Assembly: GCA_016946835.1 (NCBI GenBank)
Contig: JACVTC010000071.1
Span: 313,501 to 377,500, forward strand
DNA: 64,000 nt
Reading direction: 5' to 3'
DNA from: Neocallimastix lanati (nom. inval.)
Lineage: Eukaryota; Neocallimastigomycota; Neocallimastigomycetes; Neocallimastigales; Neocallimastigaceae
Shown here: piece after piece, positions 1 to 12,326 of the stretch
Layout of the letters: each line of letters starts with the position of its first letter
Position numbering within the stretch: the first letter of the stretch is position 1
Notes under the pieces: generated by a model
Told to the model about the DNA's origin: nothing
Seen by the model: only the letters and a program-made list of their open reading frames with translations
The model's database searches: none
Position numbers and translations under genes: made by a program

Positions 1-253
1 TTATTATATAATATACATATATACATATATATTATTTAATTAACAATTATTCCTTATAAACCTTTTTTAATTGAGAAATAGAAAGAAATAGAAATAATAA
101 TTTTAATTTAAAAAACAGAAAAGAAAAAAAAAAAAAAAAAACATAATTAAATTTTAATAATTCATATTATAATTTAAGTGACATAAATAATAAAAAAAAT
201 ATATATATATATATATATATTTAAAAATACTTTTATATATAAAAAGTTTTAAC

Positions 254-630
254 GGGTGTGGGGCATTTCGCCAAATTGCATTTCGCCAGATTGCATTTCG
301 CCAATTTTTTTGAAAGCATGTGGCGTATTAAAAAATGTGGCATTTCGCCAAGTTGCATTTCGCCAAATTGAAAATTATTAAATAAATTATTAAATAAATA
401 AATAAATCAATAAATAAAATTAAATATTATTAATATCACATAAAAACAATTTTAAAAAAAATATATTTTGAATTAATATTTATTTATTTATTCATTTATT
501 TATATCAATACTCTACTTGTCGAAATGCAACCTGGCGAAAAGCAACTTGGGGAAATGCAACATTTTAATACTACGTCACTTGGCGAAATGCAACCTGGCG
601 AAATGCAATTTGGGGAAATGCAACTCTCCC
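254..630. mobile_element. MULE-like MITE, 377 bp, with 9-bp target site duplication
   Basis: A short non-coding element is bounded by long imperfect inverted repeats. The left end GGGTGTGGGGCATTTCGCC aligns without gaps over about 50 bp to the reverse complement of the right end (GGGAGAGTTGCATTTCCCC), and similarity resumes to about 110 bp. Both arms are built from a repeated 12-mer, TTGCATTTCGCC and variants: five copies on the left, six inverted on the right. The core is AT-only. The 9-mer AGTTTTAAC flanks both sides exactly (245-253 and 631-639). A 9-bp duplication plus long terminal inverted repeats is the signature of Mutator-like (MULE) transposons. With no room for a transposase this is a non-autonomous MITE. 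The family assignment is inferred from the duplication length and the ends. Confidence 0.8.
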
Positions 631-1892
631 AGTTTTAACAGGTTTATTTTAATGTAATTTTTTTTTTTTTTTTTTTAATTTTAATCAATAACATAACCAT
701 ACAATAATATAAAAAAAAGTGAAATAAAGATTAGGTCTTTCTTAACAATGGACTATTAATAAATTATAATTACATATAAATATATATGTAAAATCCACAT
801 AATAAAATAACACAAATATACATATACATAATTGAAATTATATAATAAATTAATAAATTTTTTATTGGTAATTTTAATATAATATTAGTCATTTTGATTA
901 TATAAATTTTAATTATTTTTTTTATTAAAAAAAAAAATTAAAATTCTTTTATTTATAATTTTTATATTTTATATTATAGCTATTGACTTTTTATTATTTA
1001 TTGTTTATATATCATAATAATTAAACTACATATAAAGAATATATTTATACTATAATATTAATAATTTATAAATTAACTATTAATAACATATCTCTTATTA
1101 ATATGAATGAATGAATTTTTTTTTATTTTTTAATTTTTTTATATACTATTTAAATTGTTTTTTTTAAAAAAAAAAGTTTCATCTATTCAATCTTTTAATA
1201 TATGTACGATGGAATACATAAAGATTTAGATTATCATATAGATTATATATATTTATATTAAGTTCATGTTACATAGAAATGTAATAAATCAAAAATTATT
1301 AATCTAACGTTATAATTATTATAGGCGGAATTATTTCCACCTATATAATTTTTTATAATTAAGTTTGTAGTTAAAATATTTTCATTTTATATTGTAACTT
1401 ATAATAATAATATATTAAACATCTAAATACAAAATAATAATATATCCATTTATATTTTATTATTAATCCTTCTATTTATTATTTATTATAATATATGTGG
1501 AGTTAATTCCATATATATCATTTTTATGGAATATTTTTTAATTAAAGTTTTTTATTTTGTTGCTTATAAATGAATTTTTAAAAAAACTGAATATTTATTT
1601 TGGATTTAATAATATATTTATATAAATACATATTATATTATGATGATTGATAATCATCTTTTTTTTAAATATTAGTGCTTTTCTTTTTTCTTTTTTTTTT
1701 TAAATGATTTAAAGATTAAAATTTTATTAATAATAGTTTTATTTAAATGTTAAATAAATTATATTAAAATTATAATTATTAAAGTTTTAATTTATATTTT
1801 TAATAACCCCAATAACAATTCATTAATAGACATTTGTTAATTCAACAAAAATGCTTTTTAATTATACGTAGATTATAATAAATGCTTATATT

Positions 1893-2151
1893 AAATAATA
1901 AATACTAAATAATAAATAATAAATAATTGAATAATAAATAATAAATAATAAATAATAAATAATAAATAATAAATAATAAATAATAAATAATAAATAATAA
2001 ATAATAAATAATAAATAATAAATAATAAATAATAAATAATAAATAATAAATAATAAATAATAAATAATAAATAATAAATAATAAATAATAAATAATAAAT
2101 AATAAATATAAATAATAAATATAAATAATAAATATAAATAATAAATAATAT
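1893..2151. repeat. (AATAAAT)n minisatellite
   Basis: A 7-bp unit, AATAAAT, runs almost perfectly for about 180 bp and continues with interruptions (AAATATA variants) to about 2151. A related, shorter array lies at 42755-42893. Confidence 0.9.
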
Positions 2152-2460
2152 TTAATAAATCGAAATAATAAATAATAATAACTAAAAAATCAATAATAAT
2201 AAATAATAAATACTAAATCTTTAATCATAAATCGTAAATAATATTAAATAATGAATCGAAAATTATAAATAATAATAAATAGTAAATCAAAAATAATAGA
2301 AAATAAATAATAACTAATAAACAATAAAATATGAACATTATTTAATAAAATTATTATGTAATATTCCATTGTTGAATAATAATCATAATCTTCAAGACAT
2401 AAAATACTATTATAAAATATATTAATATATATAAATGTAATTATATATGTTATACTTCAA

Positions 2461-2683
2461 TATATTTTAAAAAATTGGTAATGATTTCTAATTTTTTTTT
2501 TTTTTTTAAAAAAGAAGAAAAATTTAAATGTTATATTTTTTAAAAAATTGGTAATGATTTCTAATTTTTTTTTTTTTAAAAAAGAAGAAAAATTTAAATG
2601 TTATATTTTTTAAAAAATTGGTAATGATTTTTAATTTTTTTTTTTTTTTAAAAAAGAAGAAAAATTTAAATGTTATATTTTTT
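2461..2683. repeat. Three tandem copies of a ~71-bp unit
   Basis: Units start near 2461, 2532 and 2602. Each reads TAAAAAATTGGTAATGATTT, then a T run, then AAAAAAGAAGAAAAATTTAAA. Copies differ mainly in T-run length and one C/T change, so the duplication is fairly recent. Confidence 0.9.
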
Positions 2684-2819
2684 GAAGTTTAATTTCATCA
2701 TATATTATATCATTGAAAGAAAAAAATAAATTAGTAATATTAAATGAAATATGGGAAAAAAAAAAGAAAGTAAAAAACAAAAAAAAAAATAATTAAATAT
2801 AATTATTTTTTTTTAATTT

Positions 2820-2851
<32 letters not shown>

Positions 2852-3120
2852 TTTTTTTGGTAATTCCAGTAATTATAATTAGTAATTAGTAATTCAGATA
2901 AATCTATTCTATTCTTATTATTATTAATATTTTTATTATTTTAACTTCAATTAGTAATAATGTATATATATATATATAATGAATTAGAAAAATATTAATG
3001 AAAAATACTTGAAATAATTAATATGCTTTAGAATAATCAGCTATAAAAATTATATATTATTGTTAAAGAATAAACGAAACTTTAATATATAAAAAATATA
3101 TTTTTTTACGGTATGTAATA

Positions 3121-3225
3121 ATTCAATTAATAATAATCACTTGTATAGAGACATTGGATTAATTAATTTTTTTTTTTTTTGTAATAATAATCACTTGTAT
3201 AGAGACATTGGATTAATTCAATTTT
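3121..3225. repeat. Two direct copies of a ~54-bp unit
   Basis: AATCACTTGTATAGAGACAT and its surroundings occur at 3129-3164 and again at 3183-3218, separated by a poly(T) run and bounded by ATTCAATT on both outer sides. This looks like a local tandem duplication. Confidence 0.85.
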
Positions 3226-3920
3226 TTTTTTTTCTTTTTTTTTTTGTTATTGTTAATTTCTATTATTAGTAATGGTGTTTATTTTAATCTAATTATTTAT
3301 ATTTAATTATAATATTTGATCATTAGAGTTGAAGAAATTTAAAATTCTAATATATTAATTAAAAGGAATTTATATATAATCTTTATTAATGTTTATTTAT
3401 ATATAACTTTTTTTTCATAGGAATTAATAAATGTTACATGTAACTATATCACGTGATATAATAGTTCTATTTATTTTAATTGGATACATTTTTTAAATTA
3501 TTTAATAATAAAAAAAGAATATTAATAATAAATAAAGAATTAAATGTAATAATTTTAATTGAATAATAATAATAATAATAATAATTAATAATTAATAATA
3601 ATTAAGAATAATAGTAAGAACAATATTTATAAGAATAATAAGAGAATATTAATGAAAATTGATTTTAGATATCTATTTATTATATTTTTTTGATAGCTTT
3701 CTAATAGTATATTTATTAGCTATTCTTTAATATGACATAATTTGTTATTAATATATTTATATAATAGTATATTAAAAAAAAAAAAAAAAAGATACTTTTC
3801 ATTTTCTTTATTTATTTATTAATTTTTTTTTTTTAATTTCTTTTATTTTATTTTATGTCACCTCTTTTTTTTCATTTCATTTTAATTAATATCTTTTTTT
3901 ATTTATTTCGATTAATACTT

Positions 3921-4006
3921 ATTTTATTTGATTAGTTTTACCATTACTTTTAATTTATTTCATATATTTTATTTGATTAGTTTTACCATTACTTTTAATT
4001 TATTTC
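3921..4006. repeat. Two direct copies of a 41-bp unit, 45-bp period
   Basis: TTTGATTAGTTTTACCATTA and flanks are repeated identically at 3921-3961 and 3966-4006, separated by a 4-base spacer. No coding sense was seen. Confidence 0.85.
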
Positions 4007-4562
4007 AACTTTTTCTTCTTTTTATTATCTTTATTAATACTACTTAAGTTTATAATTATTTATCTTTACTAATTTTAATTATAATATAGATATCTTATAT
4101 TTTTAATTATTAAAAAGATATATTAATATTAAATAAAACTTCAAATAAATTATAAGTATTTATTATTATTATTCTTCTTGAAATTTGAATATTTATTCAA
4201 CAAATTTTTATCAATATTTAATAAAATATAATGAGTTATGAAATTTATATTAATTAGATAATCTAAATTTTATAATTAATATGTTTTAAAGTTATTATTT
4301 ATACATGGTTCAAAATATATAAATTTAGGTAATTTTTAATTAATATGTGGCTAATATTAATTAATTTATATATTAAAAAGTAAATATGGCTAAAAATGAT
4401 TTATTTATGGTCTTATTCTAAAAATGCTTATCATTAAAATCGTGTTATCAGAATTCAAAATTATATTTATTATTGAATAAAGTTATTTAAGAATAAAGAT
4501 AAGAAAAAGACCTCAAAAATTAATATTTGATCATATTTGTTGGCTCATGATGAACATTATGT

Positions 4563-4563
<1 letters not shown>

Positions 4564-4638
<75 letters not shown>
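4564..4638. repeat. (AAAT)n microsatellite
   Basis: A near-perfect tetranucleotide array of about 18 units in otherwise unremarkable AT sequence. Confidence 0.9.
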
Positions 4639-4639
<1 letters not shown>

Positions 4640-7600
4640 AGTAAATCATAATAAGATGTAATAAAATAGTAATTATAATAATAGTTGTAATAATCAAAAT
4701 AAAAATTATAATAATTAATAATAATAATTATAATAATTATAACAATAGATATATATAATCTTAATTTTGCAATTTATATATTATTAAAATTATTTTAAGG
4801 CAAAGTGTAATAAAATTGAAGTTTAAAAAGTAAAATAGACCTTGTTAAAAGAAAGGATATATAAATGAAACATGGCAAAGTTGAATTCTAATAAAATTAA
4901 AATGAATTTTTGAATTACATGTAATTTTAATGTATTTGTTAATATATTTTTTATAAAATAGTATTTGTTTTTTTTTTAAATAAAAAAAATTTTACTTTTT
5001 ATTAATAAAAATAATAACAAATAAAGTTTTAATTTAATTTAATTTAATTAAAATCTAATAACTTTATTAAATTTTGTATTATATAAAATTTAATTTAATA
5101 AATGTTTTTTAAAAATAATATTTATTACTATTTATTTTTTATTTTATTATTATTTTTTTTTATTTTGGGTTTATATTATTATAGAAAAAGTTTTTTATTT
5201 GCTATTTATTTATGTATTATTTTTTTCTTTATAAAATATCATTGATTTATTTTAAACAACTTTTTACTTTTCATTTTATTTTATAGTTCTTATAAATAAA
5301 AAAGGTCAATTTTAATTACATTTTAAAGAATAGAATTTTTTATTAAAAAAAAAATAACAAGAACTATTAATTAAATTCAATGTAATATGTTTAAAAAGTG
5401 TGGACTGTTTTTTTATCATAGTTAATATTTTATATTTAAGTAGAATAAAAATTTTAAATCTATTTCATATATGGAATACTTCTTATTTTCAATATTATAT
5501 ATTTTATGATATTTTTTTACATCCTAATATTTTTTTTTAAAGATGATTTTAAGACCTTTATACCTTTATTAATTTTTAATTAAAGAGTAAACAGAATTTT
5601 TTATTTTTTTTTTAATTTTATTTTTTATTTGAAGTAATTATTCATTTTTTCATTTTTTAATTTTTTTATAATTATATAAATATTTTGAATTAAAGTTCTA
5701 TATTGTAATATATTTGATTTTAATTCTTTATTTAAATTTTATACAATTTTTTTTAATTAAAAATGATTATTTAAAATATTTTAACATATAGAAAGTTATT
5801 ATTAGTATTTTTTTTTTTTTTTTTTTTTTTTAAAAAATAATATTTGTAAAAATAAAAATAATTATATATTTATAAAAATACTTATTAATTTTTTATTTTA
5901 TTTTATTTTATATAAATTCCATTTAAAAGGGATATATAAGGAAAATATTATTTATTGTGAGAACAAAATTTCATGAATACCACTCAATTTTTTATTTATA
6001 TTATTTTAAATAATAAAATATAAAATATTTTTTTTTCTTTTTTTTTTTTTTTTTTTTTTTTTTGGATATAAATGTATTTTTTTTTTTTTTTTTTTTTTAA
6101 TTTTATAATTTTATTTACACTTATTTAACTAATTTATTAAGAGAGTTATTTATTTAGTTTAATATTTTCTATTTCATTTTTATTACTGATTCCTATTTTT
6201 TATTTTTTTTTTTCAACGTATTTCTATTTTTTTTTTATTTCAGTTCTTATTATTTATTTGTACTTTTTATTTTTTATTTGTATTTCTTATTTCTATATAT
6301 ATTATTCTCATATAGTATAAATTATTATAATATATATAATTAAATATTTATTGATAATATATATATATATATACAAATTTATTAAAAATTCATATTATAA
6401 ATTATTAATGAATTATGTAAAAATTAATACCAAAATTTTTTTAAAAAAAAATTAATTATATTAATAAATATGAATATTAATATGAATATAATTTTTTAAT
6501 TATTTATAAGAGTTATAATAAATTTATATAATTTTTTACCTTTTAATATCTTAAATTTTAATATTTGTAATTTATAATATTTAATCAACAATTACTATTT
6601 GAATTATAGTTATTTTAAAGAGTAAAATGGTATATAAGTAGAAAATAAATAATAATGATCATAGTAATTACTTTTAATTGTGATCCAGGCTATATTGTTC
6701 ATATATAGAGAAAGATAAAGAGTATTAACAATTATTATTATTTTTATAGTATAGTATATATTTTATATCTATAGAGAAAAAATGATAAAATATTTAAATT
6801 TTTTATTTTTATATTTTTTGTAGTTAAAAAATTATATTATTTTTTTTAAAGAATAATGTAATCCATATTAATAATTTTTAATTTAATTAACTAACTAAAC
6901 ACAAAAAGAAATATATTTTTATTTGATTAATTAATATATTCATTTAAAAGCTGACTTTTAAATATTTATTATAAATAAGTATTATGAATTAATAATATAT
7001 ATATATTTTCCTCATTCTTCAACCATTAAAAAATCAAACCAAAAAAAAAAAAAAAAAAAAAAAAAAGAATTTTAGATTTAGGAAGATAACATTCATATAA
7101 CCAAAACAATACTTAGATTTAGATAATGATCATAAGTTCATAAGATTTATTATTTTGAATATTATTTATCCCCTATAATTGACATAGAAATATTTAACTT
7201 AAAAATAAAAACCTAATATAAATTTATGAATTAATAATGTGAAAAAATATAAAAAATATAATATAGGATAATATACTTTTTTATTTAAACTAATAATATT
7301 TCATATATTTTTAAATTAAATATTATAATACTTATAACAAGTATTATTATTTTTATTATAATTTAAATTATAAATATTTTTTGGATAATTATAATGATTA
7401 TTTTTTATTTTATTTTATTTTTTTTTTTTTTTTAAAATATTTATGTGTGTAAATTAATTTATGTAATATCAAAAAACTTTTCTCTTATATTCATAAAAAA
7501 ATATTAATGCATTAATTAAAAGTAACCATTTTTTATATATGGTTATTATTTATATTATTATATAAATATAATAGTTATTATTATCAGTTGTTATTTATAT

Positions 7601-8614
7601 ATATATTTATATTTTTAGTTCATGCCAATATAAATTTAAAATTGAAAAGACGTTTAAATCATCATGATTTATTATAATATATCTATATGTATATTAATAG
7701 TATCAACATACTCTATATAATTATAAATACAAATATTAATGGTAAAAATAATTTAAAAAAAAGAAATAGAAAGAACAAAAAAAAAAAGATTCCATTTTTG
7801 TTAATACTTATTGAACTTATTTTAATATATTTTAATTAATTTCATATTTAATTTATTAATTGCTAATTACATATATTATAATAAATTAACATTATATATA
7901 TTATATATTAATAAACTGATATAATATATTATAGTATATGTATATTCATATTCATATTTATATTGAAAATTCAATAAATCTATTAAAAAAATATAATTTG
8001 TTAAAAAAAGATTACAATTTAACTGAATATAGAGTATACAATAAATAATATATATACAATATATATTAATATATTATATAATTATTTTACATAGATCTTT
8101 TTTTTAATAATAAACTTTTTTTGGGTTGATTTATTATTATATATATTTATAAAAAATATAGTTTATATATAAATAAAATATTATACAGTAATAATTAAAA
8201 ATCTATATATTACTATATTAAACAAAAAAAAAAAAAGGTATAATTAATTTGGTCCTCTTCAAATAGAACATCAATAAATTATAACATGTAATATTTAATA
8301 AATGGTCAATACATATATACTAATTTATTCTATTAGTAGATCTATTTTTTTAATGTAATTACAATAATATATTACAATAAACTCTATTAATGTATTAATA
8401 TATATTTAATAAAGGTTTTTTAAGTTTTTTTTATTTATTTATTAATAAATAATAATATGTAGTAGCACTACAACAAATAGTTAAAAAAAAATTATATATA
8501 AGTATTAAAAAAGGATCCATTAATTTTTTTTTTTTTTTTTAAAAAGCTATAAAGAAGATAATAATTTTTATTTAATAGTAAAAAACTTAAATAAAAAAGT
8601 AGTAAATAGTAAAC

Positions 8615-10907
8615 ATGTCTACCTTTAACTTAATTAGAAACCCACTCAGTAACAGAGGTTAATATTAAATAGTTTTGAAAGAAAGTAAAAAAAAAAAAAA
8701 AAGAAAAATTAAAGAAAAAGAAGAGTAATAAGAAATATTCTGAAAATTTTGAAATAATATATGTTTTAATAAATTGAGTATAATGTTATTTATTAAAAAC
8801 AAACAAAATAAAAGCGAAAAGAAAGGAAAAGAAAAAAAAAAAAAAAGAAGTAGAATTTACGTTTTTATTTTAAATATATATACTTTATTGAATATATGTT
8901 ATTATTAAAAGAAATATAAAAGAAATATAATATATATATTTATCACAAAATAAAATAATAAAAAAAATATTAAATAGTAGGAAAATATGAGTATTTGTTT
9001 TGTAATAAATTAGAAATTATTTTTTGTTTTTAAATAGTATTAATAAATTGTAAAAATAATTAACAAATAAATATAGTAAAAAGTTGAGATATTTATGTAA
9101 TAGTATTTATAGAATTAATAATTTAGTTTTTATTGATTTTATTAACTTTTATTGTAATTGTTTTGTTACAATATTATTATGTATTGATGGTGAAGTAGTT
9201 AAAAGGCATTTTTTCAATGAAGTTTATTTAAGAATAATATGATTAATAATATATTACCTTATTATGTATAAATATAATTGAAAACTTTCAGGTACTGCTC
9301 AATCAATTGAAGACAGATGTAATAATAAGACTTATGGTATTATTCCATCTGCTGTAGAAACTCTTGAACAACAATCTGCTCGTTGTTTAGAACAAGTTAG
9401 ATCTAAGAGTTCTGATCTTGAAAGATACATTTATTTATCTAACTTAAGAAACAGTAATGTTACTTTATTTTACAGATTATTAATGGATAACTTTGAAGAA
9501 TTAGTCCCAATTGTTTACACCCCAACTGTTGGTGAAGCTTGTGTTAAGTTCTCTCATATCTACAACCCAGCTAACTGTGATGGTTTATATATTTCTATTA
9601 AGGATAAGGGTAATGTTTCTAAGGTCTTAGATAACTGGCCATATCCAGATCCAGATATTACTGTTGTTACTGATGGTTCTCGTATTCTTGGTCTTGGTGA
9701 TTTAGGTATTAACGGTATGGGTATCCCAATCGGTAAATTATCTCTTTACATTGGTGCTGCTGGTATTAACCCACTCCGTACTCTTCCAATCACTTTAGAT
9801 CTTGGTACTAACACTCCAAAGCACTTAGAAGATCCAATGTATATTGGTCTTAGACAAAACAGACCAGAAGATCCAGAATTCTTCGAATTCCTTGATGAAG
9901 TTATGGATGCTCTTTCTGCTAAATGGCCAAACCTTATTATTCAACACGAAGATTTCTCTGGTATTCACGCTTTCGCTTTATTAGATAGACAAAGAAGCAA
10001 GTACAGTATGTTCAATGATGATATTCAAGGTACTGGTGCTGTTATTCTTTCAGGTTTAATTAATGCTTTCCGTGAATCTGGTGTTCCACTTAAGGATCAA
10101 AAGATTTTATTCTTAGGTGCTGGTTCCGCTGGTGTTGGTGTTGCCAGTCAAATTCGTGATCACTTTGTTCATGCTGGTAATATGTCTGTTGAAGAAGCTA
10201 CTTCTCACTTCTGGCTTGTTGATACAAAGGGTCTTATTACTGCTGATCGTGGTGATAACCTTGCTGAACACAAGAAGAAGTTCATGCGTAACGATAACAA
10301 TGGCCAACAATTCAAGGACTTAGAATCTACTTTAGAATACGTTAAGCCAACTTGTTTAATTGGTTTAAGTACTCAAGGTGGTGTATTCACTCCAAAGATT
10401 ATTAGTAGAATGGCTGAATTAAATAAAAAGCCAATTATTTTCCCACTTTCCAACCCATTAAAGAACTCTGAATGTACTTTTGAAGCTGCTATGCAAAATT
10501 CTGAATGCAGAGTCCTCTTCGCTTCAGGTACTATGTTCCCAGCTTACACTGATCCAGCTTCCAAGAAGACTTATTACCCAGGTCAAGGTAACAACATGTA
10601 CGTTTTCCCAGGTATTGGTCTTGGTGCTATTCTTGCTCAAGCTTCTACTATCAGTGATGATGTTATCTACACTTCTTCTGTTGCTTTAGCTAACACACTT
10701 ACTGATGATGAAAAGGCTTCTAATTTATTATACCCACGTTTATGCAGAATCCGTGAAGTTAGTACTAGAATTGCTGCCGAAGTTATTAAAGAATGTGTTA
10801 AGGAAGGTGTTGCTAAGAACCAAGAAGTTATTGACATTGTAAATTCTGGTGATGATGCTAAGCTTATTAGTTACGTTCAATCTAAGCAATACAACCCAGC
10901 TTACTAA
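8615..10907 (+). CDS. Malic enzyme (malate dehydrogenase, decarboxylating), 2 exons
   Basis: Converts L-malate to pyruvate and CO2 while reducing NAD(P)+. Exons are 8615-8657 and 9292-10907; the 634-bp GT-AG intron splits a Gly codon. The product is 552 residues, normal for the family. Visible motifs: YTPTVGEAC with the catalytic Tyr at about 90; GDLGINGMGIPIGKL with the catalytic Lys at about 163; metal-binding ED at about 234-235 and NDDIQGTG at 256-263; Rossmann motif GAGSAG from about 290. The first exon encodes MSTFNLIRNPLSNRG, which joins directly to TAQSIEDR and matches the usual N-terminal NP..N+G motif, so this start fits. An in-frame TAA lies at 8603-8605. No N-terminal targeting peptide precedes the catalytic fold, which suggests a cytosolic form, unless a further upstream exon exists. 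Heavy use of AAG, AAC, TTC and GGT codons suggests high expression. Coenzyme preference cannot be read reliably. Confidence 0.95.
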
Positions 10908-10911
10908 GTTT

Positions 10912-10917
10912 AATAAA
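10912..10917 (+). terminator. Possible polyadenylation signal of the malic enzyme gene
   Basis: AATAAA starts five bases after the TAA stop. In sequence this AT-rich the hexamer is common by chance, so its position is the only support. Confidence 0.35.
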
Positions 10918-11393
10918 ATGTATTTATAAATAATATAAGGTTCTTTATAAATCCTATCTATTTAAACTAAACGTTTACGATAAACGAGCATCTAAAAAAA
11001 AAGAAAAAAATTTATATTAAAGATAATATATTATATGTGATTATTACACAATAAAAACTTTAAAATTAAAAATATAAAAAAAAAAAAATAAAAAAAAATT
11101 TATTTTTTTTTTTTTTTTATTGAATTATTTAAAGTGGGAGACCTTTTTTTTTATTTTATAATTTATTTTGTTAGCAAGTAAATATATATATCTTTTTTTT
11201 TTTTTTTTTTTTTTTAAAAAATATAATATAGTATAATTTTCAATATTTAATAATAATTAATTAATTAATTAATTAATAATAATAATAATAACAAAAATAA
11301 AGATGTTAATAATGTAAAAATTTAAGCAAACAATCAAAAAAAAAAAAAAAAAAAACAATATATAAAACAAAATGTGAAAGAAAAACAAATTAT

Positions 11394-11437
<44 letters not shown>

Positions 11438-11616
11438 TAAATAAAAAACAAAAATTAATTTATATATATATATAAATATACATAAATCGTGTTATTTAAA
11501 AAAAGTGTAATGTGTGAAATAAAATTTAAGAGTAATGGTTATAAATTATATTGTGTAATCTTGGTAGTGAAGTTGAAGTTGAAATTGATAAATGTATATA
11601 TGTATTGTATTGAAGA
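10918..11616. other. Low-complexity intergenic spacer
   Basis: Poly(A), poly(T), AATT and AAT runs; no gene seen. The small Phe-rich and Lys-rich reading frames here are translations of homopolymers. Confidence 0.7.
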
Positions 11617-11833
11617 ATCTATTTTAAAGATGTTCTAGGTTTTATTTCTTTTTTATTTGTTAGGAAGGGAAAAATTCCCGCATAGTACAACTTGCCGAAA
11701 TACATAGTATTTTCGAGCTTTTTTATTTTTTTATTTTTTAATTTTTTTATTTTTAATTTTAAATGTACTTTTCACCTACATTTATTTTTTAAAATAAAAT
11801 TAATAAAGTTTTGGAAGTGTATTCTCTTCCCTG

Positions 11834-11869
<36 letters not shown>
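11617..11869 (+). mobile_element. 5'-truncated LINE 3' end (tail type A) with poly(A)
   Basis: This repeats the 3' untranslated end of the near-full LINE downstream (16706-16971) with small differences, including AGGAAGGGAAAAATTCCCGC, a TTCGAGC stretch, and the terminal GAAGTGTATTCTCTTCCCTG before about 33 A. Only about 220 bp were inserted, as expected of abortive target-primed reverse transcription. Confidence 0.85.
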
Positions 11870-11872
<3 letters not shown>

Positions 11873-11993
11873 TATTGAAGAAGCGTCAGGTTTTATAAAA
11901 CTTTGTTATGGTTATCTTGATCTTTCATATAGTTTCTATTGGCTATTGAGAGCACGAAACGGATATAGATTAGATGCTAGAATTGCTAAAGCT
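11870..11993 (+). mobile_element. LINE-B fragment, 5' half of a copy split by a later insertion
   Basis: Translates as FIKLCYGYLDLSYSFYWLLR and on through GYRLDARIAKA, the segment that precedes the C-terminal zinc motif in LINE-B (compare 36600-36710). It stops at ATTGCTAAAGCT. The same 12-mer reopens the reading at 17078, so the copy was interrupted here by 11994-17077. Confidence 0.85.
11982..11993 (+). repeat. Left 12-bp target site duplication of the nested LINE insertion
   Basis: ATTGCTAAAGCT here and at 17078-17089 brackets a 5.08-kb insert that begins with a poly(T) stretch and ends in poly(A). In an uninterrupted LINE-B (36696-36720) the same place occurs once, within the same reading frame. 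Confidence 0.8.
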
Positions 11994-12031
11994 TTTTTTT
12001 TTTTTTTTTTTTTGTTTTGTTTATTTTTTTA

Positions 12032-12070
<39 letters not shown>

Positions 12071-12072
<2 letters not shown>

Positions 12073-12294
12073 TACAAATGTTGTTAAGCTGTATGGTTTC
12101 TGAGGGGATCAGCAATTAGTATAATAATAAAATCTAAATTACTATTCAATTTTTAATGCAATCTTTATTTTTTATATAAATCATAACTGTAGTTTTTTAA
12201 ATCAATTTTTCAATCAAAAGAATTTTTTACACTATACTACTAACAATATTGTTTTTTTATTTTTTTCTCTTATATTTCTAAAATTTTTCTATTC

Positions 12295-12326
<32 letters not shown>

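Larger units (their letters stand above)
640..8614. other. AT-only intergenic desert
   Basis: About 8 kb of nearly pure A/T with frequent homopolymer runs. No open frame, tRNA-like cloverleaf or GC island stands out. Five tandem or direct repeats inside it are listed separately. Promoter elements of the downstream malic enzyme gene must lie at its right end, but none could be told from background. Confidence 0.7.
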
